Source of the DNA: Epiperipatus broadwayi
Taxonomy: Eukaryota > Onychophora > Udeonychophora > Euonychophora > Peripatidae
Direction of reading: 5' to 3'
DNA: 64,000 bases
NCBI GenBank assembly: GCA_028023455.1
Contig: JAQFVV010006451.1
Span: 124,001-188,000, forward strand
A model generated the notes under the pieces. It made no database searches, had not been told where the DNA came from, and saw nothing but the letters and a program-made list of their open reading frames with translations. A program made the translations under genes and the position numbers. Of this stretch, positions 43,991 to 54,249 are shown one piece after another; position 1 is the stretch's first letter, and every line of letters starts with the position of its first letter.

Positions 43991-44034
43991 TAATTGAAAT
44001 GAGGTCGAACCTCAAATAGTTCTAATTGGGTTAT

Positions 44035-44229
44035 TCAGTTTATTTTGACACTGTCTTCTCTTTTATTAATTGTCTTTGGTAGTGAGAGACTAGACAATGG
44101 GATATTTTTCCAATTTAATTTGTCCCATGTTTGTTCAGCAAGCCAGGATTGGCAGGTTTTTTTGTCATGGTCTCTGGCCTCACTAAGTAGGTTATAAAAG
44201 AGCTCTTCAATGAAGTAGTCTATTCCTTT
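44035..44229 (-). other. Open 64-codon stretch, unassigned
   Basis: Between a TAA and a TGA on the minus strand lies KGIDYFIEELFYNLLSEARD, then HDKKTCQSWLAEQTWDKLNW, then KNIPLSSLSLPKTI. The composition is protein-like and richer in Trp and Cys than chance frames here. It could be a worn transposon ORF or an exon, but the splice sites are unconvincing and I recognise no family. Confidence 0.25.
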
Positions 44230-44235
44230 TTATTT

Positions 44236-47119
44236 CAGAAGAAACAGTTTGCTGCTGAAAAAATTAAAACACAATATTGTAAAATATCAAATAATTATAA
44301 CAATTGATTAGCATGTTCTATGCAATGTGCACCTTTGTAGTTCAAAGAATGGGTTGCATAGTCAGTGGAAAACTCATTAATGTAGTTTTTTTCTCCTTTC
44401 TTTTTTTTGTGAGGGGGTGGGGGCTTGGAATGACTATACTAGTATACAAATAAATTTTTATTATTATTACATTGTTTGATAAACTGTTTGTAAATCTTAT
44501 AAATTTAAGAAAATTATCTATTGCAGCTTTTTAAAGTCTTTGAAATTTATTTACTGTTACTTTTTCATATATTCTTAATTTAGTAAATACTATCACAAAG
44601 AGTTGTTTCAACCTTAAACAACTAAAATTTAATCTATAAATGCGAAATATTTTCCCTCACACATTTGACTTCGTCTTCAGGCACAGGCTTTAATGATGAT
44701 TATAAATCATTTATTATGCTAAAAATTATCACTTTAATCCAGATATAAACCTGCTAAAGATTAATATATTTTATTAAATACAACCACGTACTATCGTTAA
44801 TCAATATGGTTTGATTAGAAATAGTTTATCGTTTTCATACGTCTTTAATCATGTGTTTGAAGTGTGTGTGGTGAAGTTAGAATTTGTTTGTACCTTAAAT
44901 AATCCCACCTCCACAGTTGATAAGTAATTATTTTTTTATCTAAAAAGTAAGTCGAAGTTTCTTTCTGTAAAAGTATTTGTTGTTTCTAAAAGTTTTAATA
45001 ATAAAATTCAACCTTAATACTATTATGTTATTTTTAAAATATCGACTTCTCATATTCTCTCTTCCAGATAAATAAATTTTTTAATCATCAAAAAGTCAAC
45101 AAATATTTTTTAATATAAATATGATTAATTATAATGAGTTTTTTAATGTTCAGAAAATGATTTTAATAAAAAATATTTAGTATTTACATGTTTTTCATTT
45201 TTTTAAAAAAACATTAATTTATTGATAAAGTTGAAGAAATATTGGACCTTTAAAGAAGGCAGATCAAAAGGTTCAATCAAATTATTCTGTAAAAGCAAAC
45301 AAATATATATAGAGACAAATAAAAAGTTGATGGTTATATTTTATTTATTTGAAGAACAAAGTAACGTGAAACAAAAAACAAAACAAAACACACAAGAGAA
45401 ACTGAAGTTCTTTTACTTTTTTGTTTGTCAGAGTCAACTAAAACAATAAAAAAGGGAGTAAAATAAGGTAATCAAATAAAAAATCTAAAGGTATATTACA
45501 TAAATATAAATAACACAGTGAATAATTCTAAAACAAAGTCTGTATTATATATATATATGTGTCAATGTTGTCTAAAGATATTCATAATGAAATGTTATTA
45601 AATCTATGACTCATATCCTTGACCTGAGTTTGAATTCAAGGCAGGTAAACCATCGAAATCTTTCATGTTCCCATCAGAATTTATATATAGTCTATCTAGG
45701 TAGCCATATTGTATTAGTCAGAAAGTGAGTATCTACCTATTATAGCTACAGATAAAACAATGGTAAAAAAGACTCAAGTTTTTATCATTCACCAATTAAT
45801 AGGCTTGGTGAAAAATGTCAATTGTATCACATTCTTGTGTAAAGAACTATTGGAAAAACTATGATCTTGTAGCAGACTTCTTAAATATAAATCTACTCTT
45901 GATTTTTCTATTTGAAAATTTTTATTATTTTGTGATGGCAATGGATAGAAAACATAGAAGATAAAAGAGGGACAAACTGCAAAATGGTCATACTGTACAT
46001 TACATGAGTAAATAGCATAAGTCTGCTTAAGTACGTATAACAACATTATATAATTAATTTATGTATTATAATAATGAAGTAATTATATTAACACTTCTTA
46101 AAAAATATAATATATATATATGAGAGTCTGAATTACAACCATCAAATTAAAGCAATTCATGTCTCCTTTAGCTTACAATGAAAATGTACATTAACATTAA
46201 TGTTGCATTCTTCTTCATTCTATTCTAAAATCACAACTCCAAGCATGATTAATCAAGAACCTAAACACTAATGAGTTCTTCAGACTAACTATATTTGTGG
46301 ATAAACAGTTTGCTTTGGGCTTACATATAGAAGCAAAAGAATTAGCCAGAAACAAAGTTGGAAATTTAGTTGTCCCAGCTATTTGGTATCCATTAATTGT
46401 TCACGCTTAATCCAGATGGCTTTTGGGAGCAGTGATGTACTGCCATCAAAATTTTAAATATAAGCATGTGAGAACATGCCCTATTCAAAAAGGTTAAAGA
46501 TGCTTACCATTAATATATTATTGTAAGCAGTATAATAAATTATTACTGCTTGAATACTTTAAGGTCTTTGAACACTTTCATGTCATTATTTTGAATAACA
46601 CAAGAGAAATAATAATGCCTTGTTGTGGAGATTAGTAGTTAAGTGCTCCTAACTAATAAAAGCTAATAGGTGTAAACTAGTCTATAAACCTGGTTGGTTC
46701 TACCATTTAATGCCCATTGATGATTCATAAATTCAAATAATTCTCTAAAGTAAATTGATATAGAGTCAGAAAATGTCAACAATAATAGATTACATTATTT
46801 AAAAGGTCAGCAATGGGAAATCACTCTTAATAGTAGTTGTAATAAATTATAATCTTGATACTTATGTTTGAACATAGAACTCAATATATAGTGAAGACTT
46901 CTTGTAAAAATAATATTAAAGAAAATATGGTTATGTATTTGAAAATGAAAATATATTAATAAATGAATTTAACTAGTGCTTAGTTAAAGTTTGAATTTTG
47001 ATCATTTAATAATAAATGAGCAAAACAAGGGCCATAAAGCACACAACAAAGTGTGAGAAATGGATACATACATAGTGCTAAAAGAAATATGTAATGAATA
47101 ATAAATGGTATTAAAAATG
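44236..47119. other. No recognisable gene or repeat
   Basis: AT-rich text with a few 75-85-codon frames (45222-45449, 45789-46046) that look like noise. Confidence 0.4.
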
Positions 47120-47290
47120 GTTTGTACTTTGGATTATGAAAAATGACAATATGTAGATAACAGAATGTTAAACTGGGTCCTAATTGATTGTATGATGCCT
47201 AGAAAAAATAACATGTGATAAGGATAGATTAGATAAGGAAGGTTTCTGGCATAATATAGAGAAATGTAGTTAAATTCAGATTTTTATATT
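47120..47290 (+). pseudogene. Possible RTE-like LINE C-terminal fragment
   Basis: Shifted plus-strand frames give DNRMLNWVLIDCMMPRK and then DxIRKVSGII-RNVVKFR, in the spacing of the DDNRW, NWIPRD and DEIRKxAG blocks of 13795-14075. It is very degraded and partly a judgement call. Confidence 0.35.
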
Positions 47291-47463
47291 TGTAATAAAT
47301 TGATTATTGAAAAAACTGAAATGTATAAATGGAATAAAGATATTCAAAACCCTCAGATTATTTTGTTACAAAAATCATTTTTATTCACTGAACCTGACTC
47401 CATCAGTGGCCGTACAATTCACAAAACCTATAATCAAAATAAATACTATATATATATATTATA

Positions 47464-47671
47464 ATTGAAATAATAAATTTAACGGTTTACAAACTATTAC
47501 AAACAATTCTTAAATCCGTAGAAAAACTTTCGGTTAATTTCTTAAACCTGCCTCAACTGCCATTTGAATTTAATCGCAGTTAAGGCAGGTTTAAGAAATT
47601 AACCGAAAGTACTTCTAGGATTTAAGGATTGTTTGTAATAGTTTGTAAACCGTTAAATTTATTATTTCAAT
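47464..47671. mobile_element. Foldback element, 208 bp, arms nearly identical
   Basis: ATTGAAATAATAAATTTAAC at the left is exactly complementary to GTTAAATTTATTATTTCAAT at the right. The match continues through GGTTTACAAACTATTACAAA and CTTTCGGTTAATTTCTTAAA to a short centre at about 47562-47576. Few differences separate the arms, implying a recent element. Confidence 0.88.
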
Positions 47672-48726
47672 GATAATTACAATTTTGTTTTTTAATTAAC
47701 GGACATTTTATTTATTTTACACACACACGCATATATATATATAAGGAACATTGTTTGTTGATAAGAACAAATATTATGATGATAATTTGATCATGGTAGC
47801 TTTACATTTATTAATTCTGAAAATGCAACTAACTAAAATTGTGTGTTAGAATCAATTAAATGGGATATATTAAATTTAACTCCATTTGAAATTTTTTATC
47901 AGTTATGAATATGTAGGATATGCAATATCTTTAACAGAAATATAAACCATCTGATGTCTGCAGTTCGTAAATTATAATAAATAAATGAACATCTATCATG
48001 CAAAAATTCATTATATTTTGTTGGACAGATTTGCTAATATTCAGAGTAATGTTTTGTAATTAAAATTCCACTATAAAATCAAAATGTCTATAAAGAAAGT
48101 GTGGATTATTCAGAGATGAGTAATTATTTTTGATATACATGCAACTTTTATCACACATTCTTGAAACATGTGAAGAAAGATATCTGTAAAAGCTAACTGA
48201 GGCACAATCTAAAGTGAATGGTCACAAAGATATTTGTGTATGTTGTAATTATTAATGACAAAAGATTTAATTTAAAGGTTTATAGTTAATAATATGAATA
48301 ATAAAACGCATTTTAGTGTAATTATAGCACATATACCACCATGCTCATAATCCTGGTTTAAGGGTCATCCCAAAATTCTGCAATTTTTTCAGATTCCAAT
48401 AAAACTTACAATTTTCTTTTTAGGCAATATGAGTCATTGCCAATATTGTTATCATTCATTACTGGTGACCATATGGATAATTAGATATTTTTAAATAGAA
48501 AATAAAAGATTGAAAATAATTAAATACTCACAATATTGCAATTATTAAGTCTAGTGAGTACTGTTTTATCTTTTATTATATCTGTAAAAAAGTTGTCAGA
48601 AAAGCCTTTAATAATTTATGTGTATAGATAGGTATGTATTAGATATCTTCCTGCATTACTTATGATAATGAAATTTATGCGCAAGCAATCTCAGCTTCAT
48701 TCTTTAATTACATACTCAGATCAAAC
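47672..48726. other. No recognisable gene
   Basis: AT-rich text. Nothing assigned. Confidence 0.4.
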
Positions 48727-48827
48727 AAAACAAAACTCTCCATACTAGTAGTGCCACCCTGTGCCAACCAGAATAATCAATGGATACTAGAAGGCTTGTG
48801 CATAAAATCCCTATCTAGTGCCTACTC

Positions 48828-48887
48828 ATCCAATATCCCCAGACTAGTTTCTGGCTTGTGGCCTTCATCAGTGAGGAGCCTTGGATC
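48828..48887 (-). ncRNA. Hammerhead ribozyme motif, left arm (intact core)
   Basis: The minus strand has CTGATGA (48865-48871), stem II GGC-CACAA-GCC flanked by A residues, and GAAACTAGTC with cleavage predicted after the base at 48842. Stem I is CCTCA/TGGGG plus GATCCAA/TTGGAT separated by an internal loop (GGCT opposite ATA). This is the clearest copy in the window. Confidence 0.75.
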
Positions 48888-48917
48888 TGAGAGCACTGCA
48901 CCTAGATCTTAGGATCT

Positions 48918-48979
48918 CAGATCCAAGGCTCCTCACTGACAAAGGCCACAAGCCAGAAACTAGTCTGGGGATATTGGAT
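48918..48979 (+). ncRNA. Hammerhead motif, right arm (core mutated)
   Basis: CTGACAA at 48936-48942 replaces CTGANGA, altering the invariant G8. GAAAC (48956-48960), TA loop, GTC (C48965) and both stem I segments are intact. Confidence 0.65.
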
Positions 48980-49130
48980 GAGTAGGCAATATATAGGGAT
49001 TTTATGTACAAGCCTTCTGGCATCCATTGATTACTCTGGTTGGCACAGGGTGGCACTACTGTATGGAGAGTTTTGCCTTGTTTGATAACAATTATGTGCT
49101 AGTATGAGATGGTGATCATGTGATATACAC

Positions 49131-49707
49131 TCAGATTTTATAGACTGTTTATAAGTGACTGCTATTAGTTATAAACAAAATAATGCAACACATGATAGAG
49201 CTTAAAACAGTTAGTGTACACACTTTTATGTTCTTTGAACATTCATAGTTTGTACCTGCTGATACAAAAATCATTTGTCAGAAGAGAAATAATAAAAAAA
49301 TATATAACACAAAAAAGCTTTGCAGATAATTTATGCAAAACATGCCTCTAATATATGAGCCAATAATATTAAACTCAAAAAAACACTCATATATTCATTT
49401 ATAATGAATGTATTCCTTAAAAAAAAATTTTATTGGCATATTTATTTCTAAAGAATATATATAAATGTTCATTACAACAAAATATTAGTTAAGATTTGGT
49501 AATGATGACCTGTATCAAAAGTCAGGCCAACCACAAAAATATTAATGCTGTAATAATTATTAACTGGTCGCACAGTCTAGTGAAACATAAGTTTACATTT
49601 TGTATGGTTGTAAACATCAATATATATATATATTGAACGAGTTTGTATGTGTTCATTAACCCGGTTTTTAGGAGAAGAGAAAATGGGGGGAAAATAAAAA
49701 TGAAAAG

Positions 49708-49753
<46 letters not shown>

Positions 49754-50059
49754 TATATTCAAGCACTCTATAAATAAACTAGTCAATCAAATCACTGGTA
49801 ATACACATTTAACACTTCTGAATTCATGCTAAAATAACCAGTTACATTCCTAGAACAATTAGTTCATAGAATAAACATTGAACATCAAGTAGCAAGCCCA
49901 CCATTAACATTTCAATATTAATTTCAAAGTATTTTTTATAAAAATACAACACTCTATATTGATTAGATTTTAAAGCAGGAAATACTTATAATGTCTTATA
50001 ATAACATTTTAATTTGCAAAGTGCAGATAGTTGAAAATTGAAATAAATTGAGATACTGC
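49131..50059. other. No recognisable gene; long poly(A)
   Basis: An uninterrupted A-run of about 40 bases (49711-49749) has no recognisable SINE or LINE body upstream, so its origin is unclear. Otherwise AT-rich. Confidence 0.45.
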
Positions 50060-50245
50060 CAAATCTCTTTGCGCTCGTTATAAAACTTATCTAACAGCCA
50101 ATCAGATGTCATGATAGTTGTCTAAATAACAATCAAACCTTAAACACATGACAACCCTTGTTTAAGGTTTGATTGTTATTTTGACAGCTATCATGACATC
50201 TGATTGGCTGTTAGATAAGCTTCATAATGAGCGCAAAGAGATTTG
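50060..50245. mobile_element. Foldback element, 186 bp, high arm identity
   Basis: CAAATCTCTTTGCGCTC (left) and GAGCGCAAAGAGATTTG (right) are exact complements. The match continues through TTATCTAACAGCCAATCAGA, TGTCATGATAG and AACAATCAAACCTTAAACA to a spacer of about 14 bases. No coding capacity. Confidence 0.88.
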
Positions 50246-51549
50246 ATAATCTTATAATGTAAAACATTTGAATATTATGGTGTAACAGTCTAAAGAAGAA
50301 TTGAAAAGAATTACTAATTTAAATTTACTATGTATAATGCTAAATTAAAAATAGTATATAAATTAACTATTCAAATTAAGTTTAAACAAGCCAACCAATC
50401 AAATCAATAGTAATAAACACATCATTTTTGCCATGATGCTAAAGTAACGAGCCAATCTGTTTATTCAGGATGAAATTCTGTTAATGTCACATTAAACATT
50501 TATTCTAGGACAGTTTATTGGCTAATTATTTTAGTATGATGTCAAAGATGATGAGACATATTACCAGTTATTTGATTGACTGATTTCTTTAAATTTTGAG
50601 TACTTACTTTTCATATTATTTCTAGTATAATACTATGCATACATGGTTTATATAAATATATATATTATTTTTATCACTGTTGAATTGCTAAATAAAAATT
50701 ATATTTTAATAATAGCAGTGATGAATAGAAGATGGAAGATTTAAAAATATTATATTTTTTATATTATTTTTCAATGGTTACCTTTAGTAAATACTTAATA
50801 TTTTTATTATTGCAAATTTATTCTTCGTGAGTTGTGGTTAGTTATGTCTGCTTTGTATACAGTAAATGATAAATGACAAATAGCTCTAAACTAATAGAAT
50901 CCCAATAATCTCTTATTATGACACTATTACAAATAGGTAATAAATGGAATCCTATTTATTATTTAATTGTAATATTTCTTTAGCAGCAAACTACCGATAT
51001 TCTTTGGTTAATTCTATTTAGAATTTCATCATAATATTCCCTTAACAACAGATTATTGATATTTTAATGTTTTATTTAAGAATTAGAGCAGTAATATGTT
51101 GTATATGTGTGTATGGTTATATATGTGTGTGTCAATACTTTAAAATATCCAATAGCTGAGAAAAAGCCTATTCAATAGCCAGCATGCTCTTGCATATTAT
51201 TAAAAGGTATGCATCTTTCTTTTATCTTCTGATTAAAAATAGCTAGAGATCCATTTCAAATCAATGTTGAATAGGTAACGAGAAGGCTATGGATAAAATT
51301 CCGAGGGGGGTATTGAAACTTACAAAAAATCCATGGTTTATCTAATCCACTTCTAAGCCATGATGTAATGATAATATAAAAAAAAAACATGTTAGCAATT
51401 ATGCAGTAAAGCTTCTTATACATATTGTAGCTGCAAAAGAAATTTTCATGGAACAAGTTTCCATTCAATATAGTTTTGAATAACCATGTTTGAATATTTT
51501 TTTTATATTGCACAAGGTATTTTCGATATTATCATACTAAGAGTGATAT
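50246..51549. other. No recognisable gene
   Basis: AT-rich. An 85-codon minus-strand frame at 51256-51513 has no recognisable content. Confidence 0.4.
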
Positions 51550-51815
51550 GTTATACCATTTCCATCATCTAACATTTAAATGTTGAACGTATAGAATATT
51601 TTAAACTTTATTTAAATTTTTCAAATACTAACCCTTCATGTAGACAAATAGAGGTTAGTAATGACACAGTGTATCAAGTAGCATTATTCTCCACTCTTCT
51701 TCATGTGTTGCTAGCCTGACCAGTGAGAATATTAGCATAGGAGTTATATTTATATCTTTAGATTCTTGATTATCGAATTTTAAGGTGATGCTCTAACCAA
51801 CTGAGCTATTCTGTC
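51550..51815 (-). repeat. tRNA-derived SINE, family 2, left partner of a palindrome
   Basis: The minus strand starts GAATAGCTCAGTTGGTTAGA GC, a good tRNA A box, followed by CACCTTAAAATTCGAT, a decayed B-box region, AACACATGAAGAAGAGTGGA and a body with TTTAAATAAAGTTTAAAAT. It matches 19290-19570 throughout. Confidence 0.7.
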
Positions 51816-51990
51816 AAATATTCAGTTGGTTAGAGTGTTGACTTGCAATTAGATATTTAAAAGTCTAAATGTATGAGTTTGACTCCTATAGCAACACCTG
51901 AAAAAGGGTGGAGAATAATATTATTTGAAACATTGTGTAATTACTAACCTTTGTTGTCAATTTGTGTGTTATCACTAAAACATAAGTTTT
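51816..51990 (+). repeat. tRNA-derived SINE, family 2, right partner
   Basis: The plus strand has TCAGTTGGTTAGAGTGTTGA, then a B box GAGTTTGACTCC, CACCTGAAAAAGGGTGGAGA, and ACATTGTGTAATTACTAACC. It is head-to-head with the left partner, with only CTGTCAAATATT between them. Confidence 0.7.
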
Positions 51991-51994
51991 TTTT

Positions 51995-52035
51995 TTTCAT
52001 ATGTCATAGCATCATCCAAGCAGTGAACCCATTTT
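51995..52035 (-). repeat. SINE family 1 fragment (3' end)
   Basis: A T-run followed by CATATGTCATAGCATC and GAACCC on the plus strand is the 3' end of a family 1 SINE on the minus strand. It is truncated at the boundary with the RTE remnant. Confidence 0.55.
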
Positions 52036-53945
52036 AATCCACAAAATATTTCTTGCAGCACTGCTGTAAAAAGTTTTGGAGATATGGAGTCACCCTGTTT
52101 TATACCCTACTCAATATTAATCTTCCTTGTATTATTATGTAATCTAATTGTTGCTATTGCATTTTTATAAATATTCTTCAGAATATAATAATATTCTGGG
52201 TTTATACCTTGATGATCCAATGCTTTAAACATTGAAGAAATACTTATAGATTCAAATACCTTTTCATAATCTACAAAACCAAATCATAATGGCAACTTAT
52301 ATTTATTAGTTCTTTCCATAACTTCTCATAATATTTGAATGTGGTCTGTTGTATTAAAAATACTTTTTAATCAAGATTGTTTTCTTGGTTGGTTAAAATT
52401 CAATGTTCTCTGTAAACAAATTGTAATTATCTAGATAAAAATTTTGTATAAACTGATAAAAACTGATAGATCTGTATTTTCTGATATCTTCTTTATCACC
52501 CTTTTTAAATATTAATACTGCATTCTTCCAATCATCTGGTACATCTTTATCATTTAGAAATTTGGTATATAATCTTTCCAAAGTTGTTTCTATTTCTTCA
52601 CATGCATCTTTTAATATTTTGATTATGATTCCATCATTATCTGGAGCTTTTCCTTTCTTCATAAATTTAATTGAACATCTCACTTCTTTATTTAAAATTA
52701 TCTGCAATTCAGAAGATATAATAGATGTAAGAAGTACTTGCTCTTTATTACTATATAATTCTTTATAGAACTCTTCTACCCATTTCATGATATCATCTCT
52801 CTTTTTAGTAATAGTTCCACCTTTTTTTTTCTTATTGCAGATATAAGTTCCTACCAATACCAAAATGTTGTTTTACACTCTTGATATTTTTATTCTTTTC
52901 TACAGGTTTCTTTCTAGTTCACAAATTATACTTTCTTAGATCATTATCAATTCTTATTTGCACCATTTTACAAAATTTGAGCTGTTCAATCCTTTTTAAT
53001 TCATCATTTTTATATATCTTCATATTCCTTCTTTCCTTCATAAAGTCTATAGTTCCAGTAGAAATTTTATGGGTCAACTGCTGATTTTTTTTCTATCAGC
53101 TATCTTGATTGCAGTTTTAAAAAGTGTATCTGTTATTTTCTTATTAATTCCATTGAAATCTAAATCATGTTCAAAATGTACTAATACTTGAAAACAATTT
53201 GGAAGTTCTAATTTAAATTCATTAGAATGTTTCTGAAAATTAAAAATATCAGTTGTAAATAGTTTTTCTTAATTTTTGTCTCTCTAGTTTTTCATTAACA
53301 CATATCTTACATCTTACTAATCAATGATCATTTCCTGTATTGAATTTATTAAGAACATTACAGTCTTGAAACATGCATTTTCTTTTAGTCAAAATATAAT
53401 CCAATTCTGCTGTATCATCATTTGGATGCTTCCACATCTATTTCCTTTTAATATTTTCCTAAAAAAAAAAAAAAAGAATTCATAATATAAAGTTTTTCCT
53501 TTTTTTCAAACTTCACAAATCTATGTTCCTCTCTCATATCTATTACCATAACCAAATTTACTGACAGCACTTTCATATTTCATTTGTTTACCAATTCTAG
53601 CATTAATTCTGCCACAACAATTTTAAAATGTTGTTTAGACTGATCAAAAGCCTTTTGTACATCCATATAAAAATATTCTACTACTCCATCACTATGAGAA
53701 CTTGTTGGGGCATAATTCTGAATTATCTGCTATTAAGTTGAAAAACTAATTTTGCCACTCTGTCCGATACACCATCCCTCTCTACAATGTTGTTTGTCCA
53801 CTTTTTATTTATAATGAATCCTACTTCCCTTGCACTTTCAATATTAGTGCTTTTGTAGCAGAGTACATATCCACTTAAGACAGTTCATCTTCCAATTCTT
53901 GCAATCTTCCATCACTTGAAAGTTATCTGCAGTTGTAAGTACCTA
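52036..53945 (-). pseudogene. RTE-like non-LTR retrotransposon: endonuclease and RT, degraded
   Basis: Reading downward on the minus strand, the order is that of an RTE ORF2. The AP-like endonuclease gives VGFIINKKWTNNIVERDGVS, YAPTSSHSDGVVEYFYMDVQ, then DDTAELDYILTKRKC and FNTGNDH. A linker follows with TIDFMKERRNMKIY and IRIDNDLRKYN. RT then has a 156-codon open stretch (52393-52863) with WVEEFYKELYSNKEQ, KKGKAPDNDGI and DDWKNAVLIFKKGD. Further on come FVDYEKVFESI (palm motif A, usually DYEKAFDS) and GIKQGDSISPKLFTAVLQEI (motif B). The final YxDD region and C-terminus are missing below 52036. Many stops and frameshifts show it is dead. The family resembles the endonuclease-RT proteins often annotated as craniofacial development protein 2-like in invertebrates. 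Confidence 0.85.
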
Positions 53946-54067
53946 AATAAAAAGTCATCATCAAATGGCAGCCTGGATCAGCAACCAGGAGATTCTTAGC
54001 ATCATCTGCCTTTGGCTACCAACTGCTGCCTTGGTTGATGACTTTAAAACCTATTGGGTACAATGGC
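53946..54067 (-). repeat. Probable 5' leader of the RTE remnant
   Basis: This GC-richer stretch (GGTTGCTGATCCAGGCTGCC on minus) lies immediately upstream of the endonuclease in the same orientation. Its composition and position fit an RTE 5' UTR. No second copy in the window confirms it. Confidence 0.4.
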
Positions 54068-54145
54068 CATGACTTATTTGGGTCTGATATGATTATATAT
54101 ATCTATTAGAAAAAAATTTACATTCACACACCCATTCATTTTGCC

Positions 54146-54245
54146 ATATCAGGCAACTGAGAAGAAAGACCATGGTGTGTCATGATCTTATGTTCATATA
54201 CTATATGAGTAATCACATAGTAATAACAGCTGCAGTGACAAGAAT
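54146..54245 (+). repeat. Dispersed repeat, shorter copy of 1095-1260
   Basis: TGAGAAGAAAGACCATGGTG, ATACTATATGAGTAATCACA and TAGTAATAACAGCTGCAGTG match 1095-1260, with an internal gap of about 70 bp in this copy. The RTE-like tail of the first copy is absent. Confidence 0.65.
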
Positions 54246-54249
54246 GTAT

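Larger units (their letters stand above)
48727..49130. mobile_element. Family A hammerhead foldback, best preserved palindrome
   Basis: Arms of about 175 bp run from AACAAAACTCTCCATACTAG (left) to GTATGGAGAGTTTTGCCTTG (right) and meet at CACCTAGATCTTAGGATCTC (about 48898-48918). Inside, the order is end block, AGAATAATCAATGGATACTA, AAAATCCCTATCTAGTGCCT, hammerhead, centre, and then the mirror image. The one-sided flank ACAATTATGTGCTAGTATGA with GTGATCATGTGATA follows at the right (to 49130). The minus-strand frame at 48868-49056 is only the right arm read through. Confidence 0.9.

Noticed and set aside
48868-49056. 62-codon minus-strand frame
   Set aside because: Family A right arm read through, with no independent coding evidence.
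49577-49786. 69-codon minus-strand frame with poly-Phe
   Set aside because: It is the long A-run read on the other strand.
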